From the NCBI RefSeq assembly GCF_963576675.1, contig NC_088918.1, positions 67,419,001-67,483,000 of the forward strand: DNA of 64,000 bases, in the 5' to 3' direction. Below are positions 1-10,395 of this stretch, one piece after another. The position numbers and the translations under genes are program-made. Position 1 is the first letter of the stretch, and each line of letters opens with the position of its first letter. A model generated the notes under the pieces. That model searched no databases and was not told the origin of the DNA. It was given only the letters and a program-made list of their open reading frames with translations. The DNA comes from Euphorbia lathyris (taxonomy: Eukaryota > Streptophyta > Magnoliopsida > Malpighiales > Euphorbiaceae).

Positions 1-1145
1 ATGAGATGGTTAAAAACACTTTACTCTTTTTAAAAGGTCCTAGGTTCAATTTCCCCGCGTTTTCATTACCAAAAAAAAAAATTAAAAATCCCCCGTGTTT
101 ATTTATTTAAATTTTATTTTTCAATAATTATAAAACTATGTTACTATTATTAATTAATTAATTTATTTATTTTCATAACACTTTTGAACTCATTTTTATT
201 ATGTCTTTCCCATTAAGAAAAATTAATTTTTTATTTTTGTTAAATATATCCCATTAAGCTTGTCCAAAATTCAAAATTTCAATATTTTGGACCTATTAGG
301 TACTCCCTAAATCCAAATTTCTATTTTTTGTTGTCCTATTAGGCATCCATAAATCCAAATTTCTAATTCTTTTTGTCTCTTAGGTCTCCTTAAATCCAAA
401 TTATTATTTTTTTGGCCTGGTATGACATCTGAAATCAATTTTTTTTAATTTTTTTACATGTTGAGCCCTCCTCCCTAAATTCATTTTTTTTACATGTTAG
501 GACTATTAAACGAAATCTAGCTTAATTTTGAGAAATTGTACATTAATACTTAAAATTGGTTCTTGACCATTCAAATTATAACACGCATACATACAAAAAA
601 AAAGTTCGATTTAGCAATTTTTTTTTTCCGAACGCACGTGTAAAATCGGCCCCAACCGAGTAATCCTGTATTCGCCACTGTCTTACACTATTCCCCACTC
701 AAAGATTCCGCGTCCCCCATCAAACAGATCTTAATAAACTACACTAGATATATCAAAAGTTTCCTCCAAATTTAACAGTATTACTAAATAATCTTTTTTT
801 TTTTTATATAAAATCTAAAACTATAAGTACCATTTTATTATAAAAAAATATCACCGTTCTCAAAGAGTAAAAAAAAAAAACTCCAAACCACAAATTTTTT
901 ATTATGAACTTATCCCTTATTCTTATTAATTAATTAATTAATTAATTATTAGTTAGCATATTTACGTACGCAGAAAACGCCTTCATGATTGGGTTGGGAT
1001 TGCTTCCTTTTGAGTTTCTTTCTCAAATCAAATGGATTCTTACGCTATCTATTTCTTAATTATCCATTATAAATCTTTTTTATTTTCTACCATAATTCCA
1101 TTTAGCAGAGAAGAGGGATTCCTGGTCAAACACGGTGAATATAAT
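1..1145. other. AT-rich intergenic DNA, no gene seen
   Basis: Low-complexity A/T-rich sequence with homopolymer runs and a short AATT repeat near 925-950. I see no open reading frame of note, no RNA gene and no clear terminal repeats. Confidence 0.6.
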
Positions 1146-1154
1146 GAAACTAAT

Positions 1155-1655
1155 GGGTAAATTACACCTATAGCCACTGAACTTTGCCCATTTTCACATT
1201 ATGGCCAATGCACTTCATTTCTTCCCAGTATGACCATTGAACTTTACACTTTTTAACACCGGTAGCAACTTAACGCCTCAAAACGACCGTTGACAGCTAA
1301 AAATAAAAAATCCAAATTTTTAATGATATTCTAAGGAACTTTAATTCTTAAAAATTTCCGTTTCGAGGTCATTTGGGTATTGTTTGGTTAGGAGAGAAAA
1401 CAATTTTTAGAGAGAGAAAGCTTAATATAATATGATTTTAGAAAATAAAAAATGTCATTTCATGGCAAATGTCGTTCTGAACAACTTTAATTCTTTAATA
1501 TTTTCATTTTGAGGTCGTTAATGGTCAATTTGAGAACTTAGTTAAAATTGAGTGGCTACCGATGTTAAAAAGTGTAAAATTCAATGACCACACCAGGAAG
1601 AAATACATAGTATGAAAATAGATAAAGTTCAGTAGCCATGGGTGTAATTTACCCC
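1155..1655. mobile_element. MULE-type MITE with long terminal inverted repeats
   Basis: The left end (GGGTAAATTACACC) and the right end (GGTGTAATTTACCCC) are inverted copies. The similarity runs inward for roughly 100 bp on each side with scattered mismatches. The flanking 9-mers GAAACTAAT (1146-1154) and GAAGCTAAT (1656-1664) match at 8 of 9 positions. Nine-base target duplications are typical of Mutator-like elements. The unit is about 500 bp with no coding capacity, so it would need a transposase from elsewhere. Confidence 0.75.
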
Positions 1656-1939
1656 GAAGCTAATTAATGACATGTAATTTGTAATTAACATAATACTAGT
1701 AATTATAAGTTGCATAATAATAACGGTGTGCCGTTTCCTTCACGAACACTACATATAAAACGTGGCCTCCCTGGGTTTTGCATTATAACTTGGTAGGGAA
1801 TCCCATGGCTTATGCCTATCTATTTTATATATATGTATATAACTTTGTCTACATGCATATATATATTGTACTATTATACATGCAATTCGGGTTTATATAA
1901 ACCCTAAAACCATACTTAGTACTAAGTTATTAATGTTTT

Positions 1940-2674
1940 TGATGCAGCGCGGAATCCACTGAGAGTTTTAAACCGTAAACTCACAAAGGCTAACAACTTA
2001 TCTAGCTAAACTAGAAGGAGTGGATCCTAATTCATGGACTAAATCCATAGGAATAGTGAAATCCTCATTGTTGAAGGTGAAAACCTTAACAAACTTCACA
2101 AGGAAGAAGATGATATATTTGATTTCATAAAAGTTAACCTATTACAAAAAGAAAGAGATGAATTTATAGCATCTCAAAAACCTAATTGCCAAATTACAAA
2201 AAGGGTAAACTATCTACTAATTACAATACAAATATAAAAGGGTAAAGTAGGGTTAATGGTAAAGGGGTGGCATGCTTGTAAATAAGGAGTGGTAGAGTTG
2301 TAAATAGGGAGTGGTCCCAAGTATGGAGAACTTGGGGAGGAAGTATTCTTCAGCTGAAACACGCCCCGAGTGTCACGTACTACGCCCCTCGTGAAAGCGT
2401 CTCTGAGTTTGAATGCTCCGAAAGTGGTCTTGCACGCCCCGCGCCTGGGGAGACACGCCCCGCGTATGAGGAGGCACGCCCCGCGTATTAGGAGGCACGC
2501 CCCGCGTACATGAGCTCCTGGAACTGGTTCTCTTTGAAGGTTCGATCCACGCCCCGCGTGGAATGCCTAAGAGACCCCTTTTCCCACGTGGTTTCCTCCC
2601 TTCTCTTGGCTCCGGATTCACGTCCCGCGTGTCCTCTCTCACGCCCCGCGTCCAGGTACAAAGTGTCCTCATCA
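1940..2674 (-). repeat. 3' LTR of the 1940-5280 element
   Basis: 735 bp, TGATG...CATCA. It matches 4525-5280 except for scattered substitutions and the loss of one 21-bp unit near 2550. Several copies of the ACGCCCCGCGT motif carry point changes here, for example CGCCCCGAGT and CGCCCCTCGT near 2361-2390, where the other LTR has the consensus. Confidence 0.9.
2360..2660. repeat. CpG-rich 21-bp-phased quasi-palindrome array in the LTR
   Basis: About nine copies of ACGCCCCGCGT-like motifs. The central ones repeat every 21 bp (for example around 2434, 2455, 2476 and 2497). In the element's own orientation the array occupies the upstream U3 part of the LTR. Read as protein it gives artificial heptads (TRGV-type), so no gene is called. 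Confidence 0.8.
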
Positions 2675-2688
2675 TTCTCCTCTTCTTC
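2675..2688 (-). other. Polypurine tract of the 1940-5280 element
   Basis: On the minus strand GAAGAAGAGGAGAA directly precedes the 3' LTR, the expected plus-strand priming site. Confidence 0.7.
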
Positions 2689-2838
2689 AAAAGAGTTGGC
2701 CCCCAACTCAACTATAGAATAAGAATTGTGCTCGGTAGGTATTAGCCACTCCATATATTGTCGGCTTCTCCTTCTCTTTATGAACTCTTTCCACACCTCA
2801 ACTCGTGTATTGTCCCCGGTGCTCATCCCCCATAATAC

Positions 2839-3459
2839 TCACCACAATCTCCGACCGACATCGAACGGAATATCTCGACGGAGTTGATCAACCCAATCCT
2901 CCACAATGTCTTGGAAGCTCCTCCACACTTCCACGACATGTCGAACCGACCAACCCCGGTCCTCCTCAATCTCCACTTTACGAACATGGATGTTGGCCAA
3001 AACTTCATTCCACTCATAGCCGACATCACATGGGATGTCCCGACGACACTTGTCAACCCACTTCGTGGTGATCCCAAGAACACTTGTATCGGCGCCTTCT
3101 TTGTGTTGGGTCAACAATCTCGCGGCTTCTCGAGTCGCCTCATCACTAACTTGGCTACTTTCCCGCCATTCTTGAGTTTCTTCCATCCTCTCCACATCAC
3201 CCGGATGGCCATTCCCGTTCACCAAATACTCTTTGAAGCTCACTCTCTTCATCATCATATCAATCCTCATTGACTCCTCATAGGGTTGATGTTCCCTCAA
3301 CAAACACAACATATATCCCAACACATGCATCTTAATCAAGAACAAAATAACAAGTTCCGAATTTACCAAGTGGGAGGCTCGGTTCATTCCTAATGTGCAC
3401 GTGCTAAGAATCTCCTTTCTTCCTAGAGGCGTCACAACATACGACCTCCCGGATCCCAT
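2839..3459 (-). CDS. Doubtful second ORF of the non-autonomous element
   Basis: A 206-codon open frame follows the first ORF of the same element in a different frame and overlaps its end slightly. It contains two related stretches, one starting KWVDKCRRDIPCDVG and one starting DWVDQLRRDIPFDVG, which suggests an internal duplication. I do not recognise a domain. It may be a coding remnant whose frame shifted, or a chance frame. No independent evidence supports expression. Confidence 0.25.
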   Translation of the reverse strand: MGSGRSYVVTPLGRKEILSTCTLGMNRASHLVNSELVILFLIKMHVLGYMLCLLREHQPYEESMRIDMMMKRVSFKEYLVNGNGHPGDVERMEETQEWRESSQVSDEATREAARLLTQHKEGADTSVLGITTKWVDKCRRDIPCDVGYEWNEVLANIHVRKVEIEEDRGWSVRHVVEVWRSFQDIVEDWVDQLRRDIPFDVGRRLW

Positions 3460-4475
3460 ACAATGTCACGTGGTATCTTCCCCAAAGGTAGAATGCCCCG
3501 GGGTTGTCCGTTGAAGGACACGTACTTCCCGTCTTCGGACGTTGGCCCCACATCACCACTTTCCTCCATCCCCTTCCGGAACTCTCGCTCATAATAGTCA
3601 AGTTCATCATCATTAAGTAGTTCAATTTCGAAGTTTCCTTCTCCATCAATCTCCTTTCGTAGCCCATCTTCTTCTTGACCATATGGAATTTCACTTCCCT
3701 CTTCATCCACAATCCGCTCTCTCCCACGACCTATCGTTTCCATTTGCTTCCCTCGATAGCTCAAGCCGACTATCCCACGTGCTAAGCCGCTTGACTCAAA
3801 GGACATACTACCACCCAATATAGTAGAACCACCAACATCTCTCCCATCACCATAGTCATCAATCTCTACACATAGTGTGACTTCCTCATTTGCCTCAAAG
3901 AGATCAACAAGCCCAAGGTCACTCTCCCCTTCCTCAAGAATAATACCCCCACTTTCATCACACACACAAGTAAAATTATGCTTAAGGGGCATTTCATCAA
4001 ACACATGGGGAGCATCCCTTACAACATGGGTCTTCCCAACACCCTCACCTACAAACAACCTCTCCTCCTCATCCACAAATGAATCTAAATCCTCATCCAC
4101 AATTTTATTATCAATAATTTCACAAGAAGAATCTAAACCCACTTCAACATCACAAACATCCAACTCCTCCCTAGCAATAGGACTATCCATAACTTCAACT
4201 TTAGAGATTGGAAGTTTAGGATTTACCTTTACAATATGTGATGGAGAAAAGATTGGTGATGGATCTTTAAGAGGGACCTCCATGGTAGGTTGAGAAGGTT
4301 TTCGGTGTTCTTGCTTGAGACTCTCGACAGATGTCGTCATCTCTCTCATTAGCCCCTTCATCACCCGAAAATCCTCCTTGTCACTTACTTGATGCCTTCT
4401 CACCATGGCTATGAGATTTTCCAACCCCTGGTTGACGGTGGTTACATATTTTTTGGATAACTTTGGTTGAACCAT
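3432..4475 (-). CDS. Unrecognised ORF of the non-autonomous LTR element
   Basis: A 347-residue frame whose likely start (MVQPKLSKKY) lies 36 bases past the primer-binding site. The open frame extends upstream into the LTR, but that start would be too early. The N-terminal third is basic and helical-looking. The remainder is very acidic, rich in D and E, with no zinc knuckle, protease or polymerase motif. Its position right after the primer-binding site is where gag normally sits, so a diverged or novel gag-like role is possible. That is inference only. It ends at a TGA, with more stops behind it in the same frame. Confidence 0.45.
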   Translation of the reverse strand: MVQPKLSKKYVTTVNQGLENLIAMVRRHQVSDKEDFRVMKGLMREMTTSVESLKQEHRKPSQPTMEVPLKDPSPIFSPSHIVKVNPKLPISKVEVMDSPIAREELDVCDVEVGLDSSCEIIDNKIVDEDLDSFVDEEERLFVGEGVGKTHVVRDAPHVFDEMPLKHNFTCVCDESGGIILEEGESDLGLVDLFEANEEVTLCVEIDDYGDGRDVGGSTILGGSMSFESSGLARGIVGLSYRGKQMETIGRGRERIVDEEGSEIPYGQEEDGLRKEIDGEGNFEIELLNDDELDYYEREFRKGMEESGDVGPTSEDGKYVSFNGQPRGILPLGKIPRDIVWDPGGRML

Positions 4476-4510
4476 AGTCGAAAGAAGTCTCCGTTCAAGG
4501 AAAACGATAG

Positions 4511-4522
4511 GCTCTGATACCA
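4511..4522 (-). other. Primer-binding site, initiator tRNA-Met
   Basis: The minus strand reads TGGTATCAGAGC, complementary to the 3' end of plant initiator tRNA-Met. It sits two bases from the end of the 5' LTR and fixes the element's orientation. Confidence 0.85.
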
Positions 4523-4524
4523 AA

Positions 4525-5280
4525 TGATGTAGCGCGGAATCCACTAAGAGTTTTAAACCGTAAACTCACAAAGGCTAACAACTTATCTAGCTAAACTAGA
4601 AGGAGTGGATCCTAATTCATGGACTAAATCCATAGGAATAGTGAAATCCCTATTGTTGAAGGTGAAAACCTTAACAAACTTCACAAGGAAGAAGATGATA
4701 TATTTGATTTCATAAAAGTTAACCTATTACAAAAAGAAAGAGATGAATTTATAGCATCTCAAAAACCTAATTGCCAAATTACAAAAAGGGTAAACTATCT
4801 ACTAATTACAATACAAATATAAAAGGGTAAAGTAGGGTTAATGGTAAAGGGGTGGCATGCTTGTAAATAAGGAGTGGTAGAGTTGTAAATAGGGAGTGGT
4901 CCCAAGTATGGAGAACTTGGGGAGGAAGTATTCTTCAGCTGAAACACGCCCCGCGTGTCACGTACTACGCCCCGCGTGAAAGCGTCTCTGAGTTTGAATG
5001 CTCCGAAAGTGGTCTTGCACGCCCCGCGCCTGGGGAGACACGCCCCGCGTATGAGGAGGCACGCCCCGCGTATTAGGAGGCACGCCCCGCGTACATGAGC
5101 TCCTGGAACTGGTTCTCTTTGAAGGTTCGATCCACGCCCCACGTGCTGGACAACACGCCCCGCGTGGAATGCCTAAGAGACCCCTTTTCCCACGTGGTTT
5201 CCTCCCTTCTCTTGGCTCTGGATTCACGCCCCGCGTGTCCTCTCTCACGCCCCACGTCCAGGGACAAAGTGTCCTCATCA
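4525..5280 (-). repeat. 5' LTR of the 1940-5280 element
   Basis: 756 bp, TGATG...CATCA, partner of 1940-2674. It holds one extra 21-bp unit (around 5134-5154) and closer-to-consensus copies of the CpG motif. Confidence 0.9.
4944..5260. repeat. CpG-rich 21-bp-phased quasi-palindrome array in the LTR
   Basis: About ten ACGCCCCGCGT-like motifs. The run at 5019-5092 and the pair at 4945/4966 repeat exactly every 21 bp. The left half (ACG) and right half (CGT) are inverted around a CCCC/G core, making each unit quasi-palindromic. Confidence 0.85.
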
Positions 5281-5519
5281 GTTTTACTGAGAGACAGTCC
5301 TTTATTTTTATCGTATTGAATTTTTGATGACTAAAAAAATAAATTTGAATATAAAACTCGTATTTGAAAGTTGTACTTTTTACAATTTGAAATCAACTTT
5401 TGGTATATGTAAAAGTAAAATTTATAATTTCAAACACAAATAAAATGAATAGTGTTTTTTTTAGCTCAAACAACTAACTAGAAGGAAACTTTGTGATGAC
5501 CAACAAAAACACATGATTT

Positions 5520-5823
5520 CGGACACGTTTGTTTTATCTATTGTTTGCTGTTTGGAAAAAGATGTTCTACTAAAAAGCAGGAATTCCATGCTGTTGGAAA
5601 AAGCTGTTTTACCAAAAAAACAGGAATTCCATGCCGTTAGAAAAAGCTGTTTCACCAAAAAGCAGGAATTCCATGCCATTGAAAAAAAAACTGTTTTTCC
5701 AAGAAGCATGGATTCCATGCTGTAAGCTACTTTTCAGATGTAAAATGCAAATATGAGGTCACTAACCAAATCCATTTTGAAGTGAAAAGGCAAACAGGAG
5801 CACAAAAATAAGCAACCAAACAC
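5520..5823. mobile_element. hAT-like MITE copy A
   Basis: The outer parts resemble the inverse of 33606-33830. Shared features are CGTTTGTTTTATCTAT at one end, an ACCAAACAC terminus at the other, and related interior text. No target duplication is clear, so the superfamily assignment is tentative. Confidence 0.45.
5545..5723. repeat. Tandem repeat, about 43 bp, 3-4 copies
   Basis: The anchor GAATTCCATG occurs at 5581, 5624 and 5666, with GATTCCATG at 5711. This gives periods of 43, 42 and 45 bp inside the MITE-like unit. Confidence 0.75.
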
Positions 5824-5840
5824 CCCCTTCATATCTTATC

Positions 5841-6628
5841 TGTTGAAGCTCGAACTCAGAAAATAGGAACAGACCAAACAAAATTAAATGGGCAGAGTCG
5901 CGGACAATGTCGCTTTCTTTAAGACGTTCGCGGAACTGCCAGAATTTAGCAAACAGTATGAACTCCGGTTGCCTCCAAGATAAAACAACCCTCTTAAATA
6001 CGATTTTCGTATTGCACCGTACGAAAATCGTTCTGTATACACTCTCTGTTTAACTTGCCCAGTTTTCGAAAAGATAAAGAATGAATGAAAAGTAAATTGT
6101 ATTTGAAGGCAGTCTCTCATCACCTATTTATACAAGAAAAAAGAGCTGTTGAGAGCTCTGATTTCATGGAGAAGGTGAAGGAGAAAAATCAGGAAGATTG
6201 GGTTGGTGAAGACACGTTCAGAGCAAAGTAGACGTTGTGAATAATGTTCACAAAGACTGAATCAAAATGTAAATAATTAAATAAAAAATTATTTCCGAAA
6301 TTAAAAAATAATAATAAATAATATTATTATTAATAATAATTTTTTAATAAAAAATTAATCATTTTACACCACAGCACACCACAGCACACCAACCCGGTTC
6401 GGTCGGACGGCGCGCGCGCGTGTGTGTGGTGGTCAACCAAAGAGATAAGTCCTCACCCTTTCACAAAAGTGGGTACCCCTTGGGGCACACCCTAAGCATG
6501 TGAGGACCTTCCTTATAAACATCTCCACCAAGTGCTTTGAAAGCAATGTGGGATGTTTTTCACTTGAAAAAACTTAAAGACACATGCATTGACCAATTTC
6601 ATAAATTATAAATGGGCCAAGCCCAACA
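5841..6628. repeat. Probable LTR remnant, TGTTG...CAACA
   Basis: Starts TGTTGAAGCTCG and ends GGGCCAAGCCCAACA, an inverted TGTTG/CAACA end typical of plant LTRs. No matching 5-bp flanks and no second copy are visible in the window. It contains an alternating purine-pyrimidine run at 6408-6429. Confidence 0.4.
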
Positions 6629-6654
6629 GTAACGACCCGGTCCGGAGTAGGTGG
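6629..6654 (+). repeat. Left piece of a split TRIM LTR
   Basis: Matches the start of the TRIM LTR at 32796 (GTAACGACCC then GGAGTAGGTGG). The remainder lies at 12064-12289 beyond the inserted LARD. The final GGTGG is the LARD target duplication. Confidence 0.7.
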
Positions 6655-8323
6655 TGTCACGTCCGTGACTAAATTTCTAGAATTTATATTTTGATATTAG
6701 TATATATGATAATTATTAGGTATATGATTTTTATTTGGTGTTATAGAAAAAGTTTGGAGTTAATTTGAGGATTTTATGTGGAAATGAAAAGTTTAGAATA
6801 ATTTTTAAAAGCTTATATAAAGATGGAGGATCAAACGTGATATTTGCCAAGTTTTTCTCAAAAGTTCCAGAGTATAATAAAGATATACTCCATCGTCGTC
6901 ATCAACATTCATTTCCTTTTCTTTTTCTTTTTCATTTTCATTTTCATCATCAATTTTCTCTAAACCGTTTCTCCACCGTTTCTTTGATTTACGGAGATTC
7001 GACCGTCCGAATCACTCGAAATTAGAACCATAGCATCCTTATATATAGATATAAGTCCTAGCCGAAGAGTTTTTGAGTTTCGGCAGTGTTTGGAGGAAAA
7101 TGTCTTAGACAGAGTTTAGAGGCGAATTGAACGGATTTGTGGTCTTTAATTAGTGACCAAGGTAAGTAACTATCAACTATATTTTGAATTTTATGTATAC
7201 ATATATATATATAATCAAGGAAGTTTCAGAAATTGATATTTTAGAGTTATGCAGGAATTTTGTAAAATTGGGGTTTTCCTGATTTTGCTTTTTATTGTGA
7301 AGTTACGGTTCAAATGAAACTATTGATTATGCTTCTATATGGATTTCATATTTTATATGATTATATTGATTTAAGGCTTGATTTGATTGATTTACATATA
7401 TACGTATATGTTTTTGGTTTCAATATATATCTATATTTGAACAAAATGAAGTTGATGATTTCTTACGAATTGTTTTTGGATTAAGAAATCTGTTGCGGTT
7501 ATTATTATTATTATTTTGGATTGAAGTCCACATATGATTTTTATGATACAAAATGACTAATTGAAGCCAAATGATTTTGGTTAAGAACTAGTTTGGCATT
7601 TGATTGTTGGATATTTGAACACGTTATGATTTTATGATTTTATATCCATCGAGAGCTATCCGGATCGGTGGTTCCATATTTGAAGACCATGTTCAGTGAG
7701 GGACATGGCCTGTGTACACAGTTTGAAGACCTATTGGGTATGGCAAAGAAGTGTTGGGTAAGACCATATGGGATAGGCAATGTTAAGAGACGTCTCGATT
7801 ATATATGTGGTTATGGATTGATACTTAAGGGGAGAAACTCGAGGATGGATACAATGTTTTAAGTTCATTTGGATTATGTTTTACGTTATGATTGATTTTG
7901 ATATAAGGTTTTGCGTTTAATTGATTACGATTTGGTTTAATAAAACGCTTATTTGATTATAATATTTTATAAGGTTTTGAACTCAAGAATCGATACAAGA
8001 TTTTATATTTTTGGTTTTTGGTTTACTACTTTGACTATATTATGAACTTTGGTTTTGAATATATTTTATAAGGTTTTAATTAAATCCCTTTTTAAAGGTA
8101 TATATGTAGCTATGATCAGTAAGTTGGTTTTTATAGCTGATAGTTTCTTACTGAGATTTTTGTCTCACCTCTTTAAATGTTTTAATGTTTTTAGGTGATA
8201 AAGTACAGGATATAGAGAAGGTTACTGACCAATTAGCCGAGGTTGGAGACTCCTAAGTGTTGATTATGATCTTTCTATTTCACGCCCGATGCCGATTGAG
8301 GTCGTTTAGGGTCGGGTGTGACA
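6655..8323 (+). repeat. 5' LTR of the LARD
   Basis: 1669 bp. It contains TATA-like boxes (TATATAAAG near 6815; TATATATAGATA near 7040). It also has a strong splice donor GTAAGT at 7162 and an acceptor TTTTTAG ending at 8194, so the leader may be spliced. A 64-codon open frame at 7668-7862 lies inside that putative intron and is repeated exactly in the other LTR. I do not call it a gene. Confidence 0.9.
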
Positions 8324-8326
8324 GTT

Positions 8327-8338
8327 TGGTATCAGAGC
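8327..8338 (+). other. Primer-binding site, initiator tRNA-Met (LARD)
   Basis: TGGTATCAGAGC, three bases after the LTR end. Confidence 0.9.
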
Positions 8339-10382
8339 TCTAGATTAAATTCTTCGGACCTAAGGTTGATAGTAATTGGAGCATATGAATATTTGGTGAT
8401 AACTAAGAAATAATCGATAGTAATTGAGGAATATTGATTTTGGTGATAGCTAAGAAATAATTTGAAATTTGTCGAGGATTGAGTAACTAGCTAATGAGGG
8501 GTCGAAATGAGATTTGATGGTTAGTAAAATATTGGGTGTATGAACATCTAGAGATAATAGAGAATTGTTTATATAGGTGTTGCGGGAGAATCAGATCCGC
8601 ATCTTAATCTTATGATGCATTTTTCGACTAGATATAGGCCGAATCTGTCATGAAGTCCTAAATGAAAGTTTTTTTTTATTATTATCTTACGTTTCCAAGG
8701 GTTTTTGAATCACCTTAATCGGACTCCGTATGAAAAAGTTATGCTGGAAACGACATATGTTGGCCATGTTAGCTTGAAACCAGAATTTGGTTTTTGTTTT
8801 GATTTTTCTCCTTAGTATGACTTGGAATTGATATTTGAGAGTTTAATAGTTAGCTAAAAAATATACGTATCTTAGATGTGAAGTAAGGTTAGGAGACTTT
8901 GAAATGGTATGATGAGTTTTGAAGTTAATATAGATGTGATTAAGAAAGCGAGAATGTGGAGATTTCAATAATTGTTTTGGAGGTTGATTATAAATTGGAG
9001 ATTATGAAAGGAGTTTAATAAGTTATGAAATCTTAATTGGAATAAATGATATCCGAATTCAAATTGCAGATCTATTGTTGAACTTTATCAGGTTGAAGTT
9101 TAGAATTATTGAGAGTTATATAAATGATGTTTCGAGAGATACCGATGTTAGTGAACAATGAGAAGTAAAGTTTGAGAATATATTAGAGTTCACGATTTAA
9201 TGATTAAATATGAAAATTTGGTAAGCTTAAATAGTGTTTGAGGAAATAATTAAGATATGAATTTTGAGGATAAATTTTGCTGATCTTAAACACAGTTTGA
9301 GGTAGGAAATTAAGAGATAAATATGATATAAGAGGATATATATGTTGATAATTGAAAATAGAAGTTATTGTTAGTTGAAGTTTGTGTGATTATGGTTTAA
9401 GTTTATATAAGGAATATACGGATCAAATTGAGTGTTTATAGGTCAAATAAGAAAATTGAATGATATTATAAAGTTATTGACTTTTATGGGTGTAAAGATA
9501 TTATTTGGAGTTTGGAGAAGACATAATTGATTGTCGTAATTTAGGTACTCTATATTTCTTGATTATATTGTTTGGAGAAACGATTAAAGTTTATTTGGTT
9601 GGATTGATGGTATATATAGTGGTGATTATAAAAAAATAGCAGGTTACCTTAATTGATTTTAAGGAGTTAACTGGAGAATTATAATAGTGATATTGATATT
9701 AAAATTTTATGGAAATTAGACTTATTGATAGGAAATTGTATCATCATAATGAGGTTTATATTGGTGATGTTGATATTGAAATTTATGAAATGACTCTTAT
9801 AAGAGTGATGATGATGTTGATGCTAATGATTGCAGATTATAATATACATAGTTATTGGAGTGAAAAATTATAGATACAATTATTATGATGAAGTAAGATT
9901 ATATACGGAGGCAAATCATTATTCGAATTATTTGAAGTTTTCAATATCACACATATTAACGGTTCAAAAGTAATATTTTTGAAGTGTATAGAATTTGGAG
10001 ATAGGTGAAATATATTTGATATATATGCAATTGATGGAATCAATTGAGATCTAACTATATTAAAAGTGAGATTTCGTTTATGTTAGGAAAATGCAAATAT
10101 AAAGTGTATCATATCATATACAATTGAATATATGATCTTTGAAGTTTTCTTGTGGATTTATCAGTGATGGAATTGACTAGGTTGAAGTTTAGAGTTACTA
10201 AGAGTTATATTTAAATGAGTGTTACAAAGATATCGATATTGATAAATCATGGAGTTAATGGAAGGAAACGTTAGAATTTGTGGTCTTATGATGATTATGA
10301 GGAATCTTGATAATTTGAAAATGGTTTCGGAAGGAAATTAAGATAGATTAGAGAATATGAATTTCGAGGACGAAATTTCTTA

Positions 10383-10395
10383 AGGTGGGGAGAAT
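10383..10395 (+). other. Polypurine tract of the LARD
   Basis: AGGTGGGGAGAA-type purine run directly before the 3' LTR. Confidence 0.8.

Larger units (their letters stand above)
1940..5280 (-). mobile_element. Non-autonomous LTR retrotransposon, complete, 3.3 kb
   Basis: Two near-identical direct repeats (1940-2674 and 4525-5280) begin TGATG and end CATCA. They flank an internal region of about 1.85 kb. A 5-bp target duplication GTTTT lies at 1935-1939 and 5281-5285. A primer-binding site for initiator tRNA-Met abuts the right LTR and a purine tract abuts the left LTR, so transcription runs on the minus strand. I see no protease, reverse transcriptase or integrase, so the element must be mobilised in trans. 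The LTRs differ by about ten substitutions plus one 21-bp indel, which suggests moderate age. Confidence 0.9.
8324..10395 (+). other. Internal region of the LARD, non-coding
   Basis: A/T-rich, 2.07 kb. No gag or pol motif was found on either strand. The primer-binding site and the purine tract at its ends are intact. Confidence 0.75.

Noticed and set aside
2373..2826. Open frames with TRGV-type heptad repeats, also at 4795-5278, 35611-35799, 39374-39613 and 48175-48363
   Set aside because: These are translations of the 21-bp (7-codon) repeat arrays in LTRs and occur in several frames. No start context or conserved protein was seen.
4944..5260. CRISPR-like regular repeats with unique spacers
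   Set aside because: Repeats are only 11 bp with 10-bp spacers, lie in LTRs of a plant element, vary in sequence and have no cas genes. They are not CRISPR.
7668..7862. 64-codon frame, repeated identically at 11408-11602
   Set aside because: Identity only reflects LTR identity. The frame lies in a putative LTR intron and has no recognisable domain.
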